A stretch of DNA of 28,589 nucleotides. Origin: a virus. Below the pieces are notes generated by a model. That model saw nothing but the letters and a program-made list of their open reading frames with translations, did not search any database and had not been told where the DNA came from. The translations under genes and the position numbers were made by a program. The stretch is from the IMG/VR virus record IMGVR_UViG_3300030430_001510, positions 1 to 28,589 of that record. The stretch is one strand, 5' to 3'. Below, one piece after another: positions 24,162 through 28,589 of this stretch (position 1 is the stretch's first letter; each line of letters starts with the position of its first letter).

Positions 24162-24556
24162 GATACTTGCCACTGGCTTTGCTCGCAGGTTGCCAGCAAA
24201 AGGTTGCTGGTATCACTGATAGTTTGAAAGGGGTGATGCCTTCCAGCCCAGCAGTATCACAAGCAACTGTGACTGCTGAACAAGCCCAGATTCATCAAAG
24301 TCTTTTCCCACTCTCCCTAGTCGGAGGCATTGCAGTCTTTGCAGGCATCATTGCGATGCTTTTTTTGCCTTCCCGAACAGGTCAAAGAGCCTTGGTTATT
24401 GGTGTGGTCTTGTGTCTGATCCCACCATCATTCCTTTTGCTCGGTCCTGAATTGCTCAAACCAGTGGCCCAGGTCGTAGCAATCATTTCACTGGTTCTCT
24501 TAGTTTTCTACACCGCAAGAGTGTGGGAACGAAAAAGGTATAACAAAGATGCTTGA
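24158..24556 (+). CDS. Membrane lipoprotein, lysis-cassette candidate
   Basis: The 132-residue protein starts RYLPLALLAGCQQK, a short signal with lipobox LLAGC (Cys12), so it is probably lipid-anchored. It then has a linker with SSPAVSQATVTAEQAQ and three hydrophobic segments: LSLVGGIAVFAGIIAMLFL, ALVIGVVLCLIPPSFLLLG and VAQVVAIISLVLLVFY. It ends in a positive RVWERKRYNKD tail. A lipoprotein with several spans is unusual. It shares ATGA with the preceding gene and may act with it in lysis. Confidence 0.5.
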   Translation: MRYLPLALLAGCQQKVAGITDSLKGVMPSSPAVSQATVTAEQAQIHQSLFPLSLVGGIAVFAGIIAMLFLPSRTGQRALVIGVVLCLIPPSFLLLGPELLKPVAQVVAIISLVLLVFYTARVWERKRYNKDA

Positions 24557-24662
24557 CGCTATCACAAATGACATCCTCAGCTCAGTTCTCATCTTTCTTG
24601 CTGGCAACATTGTCGGCATGTATCAAAAAGAATGGTTCATGCGTTGGTTAAATAGACGATGA
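24549..24662 (+). CDS. 37-residue membrane microprotein
   Basis: A short frame, coupled at both ends: its ATG overlaps the upstream stop and its stop (TGA) overlaps the next ATG (ATGA). It encodes ILSSVLIFLAGNIVGMYQKE followed by a positive end (RWLNRR), giving one membrane span with a GNxxG pattern. The tight coupling is the main evidence. It may be a holin accessory or export peptide; function unknown. Confidence 0.5.
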   Translation: MLDAITNDILSSVLIFLAGNIVGMYQKEWFMRWLNRR

Positions 24663-25684
24663 TTGCGCTCGTACTCGCATTACTAACCCAGGTCGGACCT
24701 CCTGCTGATACTGACGCGGTTGCGATGTGGATTGATGACCTGGGGCGTTTGACACCGTTTGGTCGTACGTTTGATGTTTACATCCAGACTGGGTTTGATC
24801 CTGACTTCTCTTACCCTAATGGCGATCCACGGCGACCATATATGATTGGTTCAACCCGTGGTAGTGAATCACCCACTCGTGCGTTTGGCTGGGCAATAGA
24901 AGGTCCGATTTTTAAGAACAGCAGGCCAGACCATCTGTATCCTTGGTTGGACAATTGCCAGGAATGTATCGACTACTGGACAACAGATACAGGAATTGAG
25001 TGTCCGGCTCCAGGTGCGTACTGGGACTGTGTTCAAGCAAACCCATATCAGCGGCATATGTATCTCGGTGCAAAGTTCACGCCGATCAACTGGATCTTTG
25101 AAGGCCCGGAGGGTTGCTGCCCAAGGTATGGTGACTTGGTGGATCTGGAGTACGCATGGTCGGACTCATGGATTCTGCACGGTCCCCTTGGTAAGAAGTA
25201 CGGAACCGCAAATCCACAATACAAGTACCCGATGGTGCAGCAGCAGCACAAGGATCTGATTGACACGCCTGTGTTGAAGTTCTGGCCTCACCGAGAGGAT
25301 ATCGTGGGACAACGCTGCTGTTCATCCCCATCGCAGAATGACTACGGTGATTTGATTCGTTGGAATCCTGATGTTGATTGGGAAAGCGAGAAATGGCCCG
25401 GAAGTTTTCACATTGCCAGGTTTACTGGCCCTGACTACTTCAGTTCAGGCGGTGTAGTTCGCTTTGCTTGTGGCAACGATCACCCATGTGATCCGGCCCC
25501 ATACTCGGTCGGTTACTACCCTGACAACTCTTGCCCGTCTGATTTGAATGAGGATGGAATGGTTGGCTTCCAAGACTTGTTGCAAGTGCTGGGTGATGTA
25601 GCTGGGTTCAAGTATCACCCTCAAACCAACAATGGCTTTAACGCCATCATCAAAGTTCTTTCTGAGTGGGGGGACTGTGGGTGA
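24659..25684 (+). CDS. Secreted protein with C-terminal dockerin-like calcium repeat
   Basis: The 341-residue protein has a short hydrophobic N-terminus (IALVLALLTQ) that may be a signal peptide, then a Trp/Tyr/Cys-rich globular part with a Cys-x-x-Cys motif (NCQECIDYW), CC pairs (GCCPRYG, RCCSSP) and no known catalytic motif that I see. The C-terminus has DLNEDGMVGFQDLLQVLGDV, an EF-hand-like calcium loop with Asp1, Asn3, Asp5 and Asp12, and then IIKVLSEWGDCG. This is the dockerin-like tail of secreted proteins of Planctomycetota. A host-like gene carried by the phage, or a lysis or surface enzyme, are both possible. It overlaps the HNH gene (GTGA). Confidence 0.6.
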   Translation: MIALVLALLTQVGPPADTDAVAMWIDDLGRLTPFGRTFDVYIQTGFDPDFSYPNGDPRRPYMIGSTRGSESPTRAFGWAIEGPIFKNSRPDHLYPWLDNCQECIDYWTTDTGIECPAPGAYWDCVQANPYQRHMYLGAKFTPINWIFEGPEGCCPRYGDLVDLEYAWSDSWILHGPLGKKYGTANPQYKYPMVQQQHKDLIDTPVLKFWPHREDIVGQRCCSSPSQNDYGDLIRWNPDVDWESEKWPGSFHIARFTGPDYFSSGGVVRFACGNDHPCDPAPYSVGYYPDNSCPSDLNEDGMVGFQDLLQVLGDVAGFKYHPQTNNGFNAIIKVLSEWGDCG

Positions 25685-26016
25685 CAATCAAGGTGGTCAA
25701 TGCTGACGGGTCGCTTAGGGATCTTGGAGCTAGGAACAAGCGGTACTCACGCGAGAACTCCAACAACCCCAGAGGACATCGCTGGCGAAAACTTAGAGCC
25801 TTCATCTTGAACCGTGATCCTATTTGTCAAGTGTGCCGGAACATGGCTTCTCAGCAGGTCGATCACATCAAGCCCATCCATCAGGGGGGCGACGATTCAC
25901 ATACCAACTTGCAGGGTATCTGTGAGAAGTGTCATAAAGAAAAGAGCGCAGATGAGATGACCCACCTGCGCTCCGTGCAGCATCCAGCCCGCCGCATAGA
26001 CAATATTATCCCTTAG
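25681..26016 (+). CDS. HNH endonuclease
   Basis: The 111-residue protein has the full HNH motif: ILNRDPICQVC (first Cys-x-x-Cys), QQVDHIKPIHQGG (Asp-His), DDSHTNLQGIC (Asn) and CEKCHKEKSADE (second Cys-x-x-Cys-His). Before it is a basic segment (NNPRGHRWRKLRAF). HNH proteins of this size near packaging genes nick DNA at cohesive ends in HK97-like phages, and if the map is circular this gene lies about 2.6 kb before terS. GTG start at 25681, overlapping the dockerin gene stop. It ends convergent with the minus-strand operon and overlaps it by 11 bases. Confidence 0.85.
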   Translation: MTIKVVNADGSLRDLGARNKRYSRENSNNPRGHRWRKLRAFILNRDPICQVCRNMASQQVDHIKPIHQGGDDSHTNLQGICEKCHKEKSADEMTHLRSVQHPARRIDNIIP

Positions 26017-26170
26017 ACTTGTTATCTCGAAGGATATTTTTGTTGATATGAAAGCAAGCAGCCTTGTGCATTGAGACTTCAATCGGCTGATTGGCAACCC
26101 ATTCTGACAACGCTTTGAGCGTTTTTTCGTCCCTGATTTGGACAGTCAGTGGTTCAAATTTTGTTTTCAT
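26006..26170 (-). CDS. Small hypothetical protein downstream of the endolysin
   Basis: A 54-residue protein (ATG at 26170, with AAAGGAA 8 bases upstream). Sequence: KFEPLTVQIRDEKTLKALSE, then ANQPIEVSMHKAACFHINKN. The strand-helix-helix outline resembles a ribbon-helix-helix DNA-binding protein, but it lacks enough features to be sure. It overlaps the endolysin by 17 bases and its end overlaps the HNH gene in opposite orientation, without a terminator between. Confidence 0.5.
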   Translation of the reverse strand: MKTKFEPLTVQIRDEKTLKALSEWVANQPIEVSMHKAACFHINKNILRDNKSKG

Positions 26171-26579
26171 TTTGTGGTTCCTTTGCTTTATCAAGCTCTG
26201 CCTTTACCTTTTTCCAGTAGGGCAATGATGATTTACGATACGGCCCGCTTGGGCCACCAACTTGCATCCGTGCTTTGAATTCATTCATGCTCATACCAGC
26301 AGGGATGCGATGCGGTTTGGCATAGCGAGCCATGAATCCACGGAAGGTTTCAACGCTCTTCTCAAGATCAAACACGGCATCAGGCCACTTGCCTTCTACC
26401 CCAGAGTCTTGAAAAAAGAGTGACCCTATTTGAAATGGGCCTGCACTACGCGGTACTCCGTCCACATAGTCACCCCAGATTTCACCAGTTCGGCAGTTGG
26501 TTTCCACCTTCCAGATGGCTTGTTCCAGTGGGGTCATGTCAACGCTTAGGGCGACAGTTGCAATCAATGTGCTAATCAT
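26154..26579 (-). CDS. Lysozyme-like endolysin with N-terminal signal or anchor
   Basis: From the ATG at 26579 (AAAGGA 9 bases upstream, one base after the preceding stop) it is 141 residues. A hydrophobic start (MISTLIATVALSVDM) looks like a signal or anchor. AIWKVETNCRTGEIWGDYVD with SAGPFQIGSLFFQDSGV has the order of soluble transglycosylase/lysozyme folds: a catalytic Glu, then Gly-Asp and Ala/Gly-Pro-x-Gln-Ile. RMQVGGPSGPYRKSSLPYWK matches the conserved HNGGPxG...YWxKV end. It would cleave the glycan strand to lyse the cell. An upstream in-frame ATG at 26708 lies inside the other gene and is unlikely. Confidence 0.75.
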   Translation of the reverse strand: MISTLIATVALSVDMTPLEQAIWKVETNCRTGEIWGDYVDGVPRSAGPFQIGSLFFQDSGVEGKWPDAVFDLEKSVETFRGFMARYAKPHRIPAGMSMNEFKARMQVGGPSGPYRKSSLPYWKKVKAELDKAKEPQNENKI

Positions 26580-26580
26580 G

Positions 26581-26805
26581 TCAACTATCCTTTCCGATTT
26601 GCATCCATTCCGCTTTCCGCGAGAGGCGTTTGTTTTCTGGAGTTTGTCCTGTGGTTGCGTTGTATTGGTTGCACATTTGTCTGGCATCTTCGATAGTTTG
26701 ACATTCACCGATTGTGTGTTTTGGCCCCATATGTGGTTCTAAACCACCGGGATAATCAGGATTGTCACGCCACCATGTACGGGTAAAAACTTTGAATGAA
26801 GTCAT
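26581..26805 (-). CDS. Small conserved-looking phage protein
   Basis: A 74-residue protein: FKVFTRTWWRDNPDYPGGLE, then TIGECQTIEDARQMCNQYNA and LSRKAEWMQIG. The RTWWRxN...PxGLEP...A...CxxYN...LSRKAE order is one I associate with small phage proteins of unknown function. It is the first gene of the minus-strand operon and precedes the endolysin. No clear sigma70 promoter directly upstream. Confidence 0.65.
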   Translation of the reverse strand: MTSFKVFTRTWWRDNPDYPGGLEPHMGPKHTIGECQTIEDARQMCNQYNATTGQTPENKRLSRKAEWMQIGKDS

Positions 26806-26889
26806 TTGAATTACTTTCTGTTTGACGAGCCACCATTGGCCCGTGAATCATCTTAATCCATCTCGGTTCAAAAGCAACCAAAAGCTAAA

Positions 26890-26980
26890 GATTTCTCAAA
26901 GTATTTCTCAAAGTATTTCTCAAACAATATTTCTCAGACATATTTCTCAGACATATTTCTCAGACATATTTCTCAGAGAA
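26890..26980. repeat. 13-bp-type tandem array, copy 1
   Basis: Seven units of TATTTCTCARAsA, starting near 26890, 26902, 26914, 26928, 26941, 26954 and 26967. The first three are 12-14 bp (TATTTCTCAAAG type) and the last four are 13 bp (TATTTCTCAGACA or AGAGA). The core TCTCAGAGA is a small palindrome. It opens the first composite repeat structure. Confidence 0.9.
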
Positions 26981-27007
26981 TGTCCATATGCAAATTGTCT
27001 CTACTAA

Positions 27008-27106
27008 TGACAATTCATTGCCATTTATCCTCTTATTGACAATCCATTGTCATTAAAAGTTATCGGACGTTATATAATCTTATTTAACTTAATAACCTGG
27101 CAATTT
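27008..27106. promoter_or_regulatory. Linker of composite repeat 1: palindromes, GTTATCGGAC and AT-rich stretch
   Basis: TGACAATCCATTGTCA at 27037-27052 is a perfect 7+2+7 palindrome; a variant TGACAATTCATTGCCA lies at 27008-27023. Then GTTATCGGAC (27059-27068) begins a nearly pure A/T stretch (TTATATAATCTTATTTAACT at 27069-27088) before the 14-bp array. The layout suits an operator plus an unwinding element. Confidence 0.55.
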
Positions 27107-27286
27107 GACGGTCTAGCTCTGACGGTCTATCTCTGACGGTCTATCTCTGACGGTCTATCTCTGACGGTCTATCTCTGACGATCCAGCTCTGACGATCCAG
27201 CTCTGACGGTCCAGCTCTAACGGTCCAGCTCTAACGGTCTAGCTCTAACGGTCTAGCTCTAACGGTCTAGCTCTGACGGTCAAGCC
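27107..27286. repeat. 14-bp tandem array, copy 1
   Basis: Thirteen contiguous 14-bp units of the type GACGGTCTAGCTCT begin at 27107 and repeat every 14 bases; the last is degenerate. Variants are grouped: one GGTCTAG, four GGTCTAT, two GATCCAG, two GGTCCAG, three GGTCTAG, then the degenerate end. There are no spacers. The unit is not a multiple of three and no frame through it is credible. Confidence 0.95.
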
Positions 27287-27298
27287 TGGACACAAAAT

Positions 27299-27319
27299 AA
27301 CCCGCCGATTTGGCGGGTT
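27299..27319 (-). terminator. Terminator of the minus-strand small-gene operon
   Basis: AACCCGCC and GGCGGGTT form a perfect 8-base stem with a 5-base loop. On the minus strand it is followed by ATTTTG. It lies 27 bases after the stop of the last gene of the 28233-27347 operon. A T-rich run on the other side (TTTGTGTGGTTT) is weaker. Confidence 0.7.
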
Positions 27320-27346
27320 TGTGTGGTTTGGGATTTGGTTCACAAA

Positions 27347-27562
27347 TCAATATTCCACATCATCGTACGCTTGTTTGTCTGAAATGTGGAAACCATAGCC
27401 ACGAATCCAATCCTTAGCTCTCTCTGACATCCCATCCCATTTGCATACCCAATACCCACCATCGGGATGATTTGTAGCTCTGATGACGTTTGTACCCATT
27501 GGAATGGTAGTGATCGTTCCATATGGCATAGCTTTGTATTCGATGTCTTTGTTCAATTTCAT
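27347..27562 (-). CDS. Small hypothetical protein, last gene of repeat-flanked operon
   Basis: A 71-residue protein from ATG 27562, with AAAGGT 6 bases upstream. It has KAMPYGTITTIPMGTNVIRA and GGYWVCKWDGMSERAKDWIR, an SH3-like strand pattern ending in an acidic tail (DKQAYDDVEY). It shares ATGA with the gene before. Unrecognised. Confidence 0.6.
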   Translation of the reverse strand: MKLNKDIEYKAMPYGTITTIPMGTNVIRATNHPDGGYWVCKWDGMSERAKDWIRGYGFHISDKQAYDDVEY

Positions 27563-27780
27563 GGGTTTACCTTTCTGATTCGTTCCCAATATTTTTCTTC
27601 AAATTCATTCATTGCGTATTCGCATCGTTCCATGGCTACAAACATTCTTTGTTTGTATTCGTCGCAATGCCCCAAACGTACGGATTCGTGCCAATGCGAT
27701 TCGGCGGTATAAAACGCTAACTGCAATAACCCAAATTCGTGGGATAATTCCTGGTTAGTCATTTTTTCATAATCCAACAT
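27559..27780 (-). CDS. Small hypothetical helical protein
   Basis: A 73-residue protein (ATG 27780, AGGTGAG upstream within the end of the preceding gene). Sequence is helical and charged: MTNQELSHEFGLLQLAFY, ESHWHESVRLGHCDEYKQRM, ERCEYAMNEFEEKYWERIRK. No domain recognised. It starts 2 bases after the preceding stop, so it is translationally coupled. Confidence 0.6.
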   Translation of the reverse strand: MLDYEKMTNQELSHEFGLLQLAFYTAESHWHESVRLGHCDEYKQRMFVAMERCEYAMNEFEEKYWERIRKVNP

Positions 27781-27782
27781 GA

Positions 27783-28034
27783 TTAACTCTCACCTGGAAA
27801 AATGTAGCCAAACTCATTAATCAGAATATCTCTGACGTTTTCACGATCCAATGAGTCGTAATATGTTTCAACGTTCTGATTTTGCAAACGAATGCGAATA
27901 GCTCTCGCCAAATCATTTACCTTCAATGAATGTCCAGTTTGGTGCGTTAATGGGTAAATGCCATGAGGACCATAGAAATGATTGCAATAATGGAAAAATA
28001 CAGAATCAATTTTGTGTTTGGTTATGTTTGGCAT
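27783..28034 (-). CDS. Small hypothetical protein
   Basis: An 83-residue protein, ATG 28034 with AAAGGA 8 bases upstream. It has VFFHYCNHFYGPHGIYPLTH with several His/Cys residues and LARAIRIRLQNQNVETYYDS, DRENVRDILINEFGYIF. Unrecognised. It starts 4 bases after the stop of the first gene of the operon. Confidence 0.6.
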   Translation of the reverse strand: MPNITKHKIDSVFFHYCNHFYGPHGIYPLTHQTGHSLKVNDLARAIRIRLQNQNVETYYDSLDRENVRDILINEFGYIFPGES

Positions 28035-28038
28035 TGTT

Positions 28039-28233
28039 TTATCCTTTCTTACAAATACCCTTGCGGTCGAACAAAATGTCGATCAATTCTTGATCGGACC
28101 ATTTTTCGTATCCTGATGGCATTGGATTCGCAATTCTTGCGATTTGCAAAATTTGCATCACTGACAAATCCATTTGCCATAGATGTTGCATGAAATTGTG
28201 AAACTGTTTGTAATCCATTTTTGGTTTTCGCAT
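28039..28233 (-). CDS. Small hypothetical protein, first gene of repeat-flanked operon
   Basis: A 64-residue protein, ATG 28233 with AAGGG 7 bases upstream. It contains DYKQFHNFMQHLWQMDLSVM and IARIANPMPSGYEKWSDQEL, ending in a basic tail. Helical, unrecognised. A near-consensus promoter stands about 40 bases upstream and the ATG itself lies in a TTTGACAATG element that repeats further upstream. Confidence 0.6.
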   Translation of the reverse strand: MRKPKMDYKQFHNFMQHLWQMDLSVMQILQIARIANPMPSGYEKWSDQELIDILFDRKGICKKG

Positions 28234-28301
28234 TGTCAAACCCTTCCTGTAAGTTTGCGTTTGAGTGATTCATTGTAAACCGTATCGGTCCATTGTCAAA
28301 C
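28231..28301 (-). promoter_or_regulatory. Strong sigma70-like promoter with repeated GTTTGACAATG elements
   Basis: On the minus strand TTGACA (28299-28294) and TACAAT (28277-28272) are 16 bases apart, a near-perfect sigma70 promoter. Transcription would start near 28265 and read the small-gene operon. The element GTTTGACAATG occurs exactly at 28301-28291 and 28241-28231, and as GTTTACAATG at 28280-28271, so it overlaps the -35 box, the -10 box and the first ATG. This arrangement suggests a repressor operator. Confidence 0.6.
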
Positions 28302-28312
28302 AGGATAAAACA

Positions 28313-28390
28313 TATTTCTCAGAGATATTTCTCAGAGATATTTCTCAGAGATATTTCTCAGAGATATTTCTCAGAGATATTTCTCAGAGG
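28313..28390. repeat. 13-bp tandem array, copy 2
   Basis: Six contiguous 13-bp units of TATTTCTCAGAGA begin at 28313 and repeat every 13 bases; only the last base of the last unit differs. The unit contains the palindrome TCTCAGAGA. It matches copy 1, which is less uniform. Confidence 0.95.
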
Positions 28391-28509
28391 GTTGCCCACA
28401 TGCAAAATGGTCCGATAATCGGCAAAAAATCACGTTTGTAACGTAATATGCGTTATCGGACCTCAAATAACCTTATATTACCTAATATAACGTTACAGCC
28501 CGATTCAAT
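28391..28509. promoter_or_regulatory. Linker of composite repeat 2: inverted repeats and AT-rich stretch
   Basis: GGTCCGATAA (28409-28418) and TTATCGGACC (28453-28462) form a perfect 10-base inverted repeat with a 34-base loop. CCGATAATCGG at 28412-28422 is itself a palindrome. GTTATCGGAC leads into an AT-rich stretch (CAAATAACCTTATATTACCT) and then the 14-bp array, the same order as copy 1. CCCACATGCAAAA at the array end matches CCATATGCAAA in copy 1. Confidence 0.6.
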
Positions 28510-28589
28510 CATGGTCTAGCTCTGACGGTCCAGCTCTGACGGTCCAGCTCTGACGGTCCAGCTCTGACGGTCCAGCTCTGACGGTCCAG
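28510..28589. repeat. 14-bp tandem array, copy 2, cut by the window end
   Basis: A degenerate first unit (28510) and then GACGGTCCAGCTCT units at 28524, 28538, 28552, 28566 and 28580 (truncated). These are uniform, of the GGTCCAG type. The array is still running at the last base, so its full length is unknown. Confidence 0.95.

Noticed and set aside
26579-26708. N-terminal extension of the endolysin from the ATG at 26708
   Set aside because: It would overlap the upstream gene by over 120 bases, while ATG 26579 has an AAAGGA site at good spacing and a hydrophobic start.
26822-27007. 61-residue reading frame on the + strand through the 13-bp repeats
   Set aside because: The frame is formed by the repeats themselves (ISQSISQS-type residues), has no ribosome binding site and is on the strand opposite the local genes.
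27107-27286. CRISPR array
   Set aside because: The 14-bp units are contiguous with no unique spacers and there are no cas genes; this is a simple tandem array.
1-28589. Integrase, repressor or attachment site indicating a temperate phage
   Set aside because: I found no tyrosine or serine recombinase motif and no clear att repeat in the window; absence in a partial genome proves nothing.

Overview
The window is most of a tailed bacteriophage genome (siphovirus type, HK97-like head module), or a prophage or metagenomic contig from one. The left two thirds reads on the + strand in the classic order: small and large terminase, portal fused to a MuF-like domain, prohead protease, major capsid protein, head-tail connectors, tail terminator, two tail tube proteins, a G/GT frameshift pair, tape measure, then tail tip and fibre proteins. 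This order and the family motifs (Walker A/B and nuclease residues of TerL, the prohead protease His/Ser, the gp10 and DUF3168 types, the TP901-type tape measure core) make the phage assignment secure.

The host is inferred, not shown. A secreted protein at 24659-25684 ends in a dockerin-like calcium repeat followed by LSEWGDCG, a style I associate with Planctomycetota, particularly Phycisphaerae. The tail fibres use LamG folds ending in LPxxHPY and WxGxxxxDWxxxxNW beta-solenoid modules that are also common in that phylum. Most genes have AAGGAG-type ribosome binding sites, so the host is a bacterium.

Layout. 1-10189: packaging, capsid, connector, tail tube and tail chaperones. 10193-19455: tape measure and tail tip/fibres, including a 918-residue protein with over 50 cysteines and two proteins built from shuffled LamG and beta-solenoid modules. 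19456-19795: a 40-residue Cys-rich microprotein and a structured leader ending in a terminator. 19796-23188: DNA metabolism, with a RecE-like PD-(D/E)XK exonuclease, a probable single-strand annealing protein, a small SSB-like protein and a DUF1376 replication protein. 23185-26016: a nuclease-like protein, a sigma-like protein, three membrane proteins that look like a lysis cassette, the dockerin protein and an HNH nuclease. 26006-26805, minus strand: a lysozyme-like endolysin and two small proteins. 26806-27298 and 28302-28589: two copies of a composite tandem-repeat structure, flanking a minus-strand operon of four unknown small genes.

The most unusual part is the duplicated repeat structure. 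Each copy has an array of 13-bp units (TATTTCTCAGAGA), a linker with GTTATCGGAC and an AT-rich stretch, and an array of 14-bp units (GACGGTCTAGCTCT). The architecture resembles an iteron plus unwinding element, or a dense operator or centromere site. The second copy runs off the window end. I see no integrase, repressor, DNA polymerase or tRNA gene in the window, so lifestyle and completeness cannot be decided.
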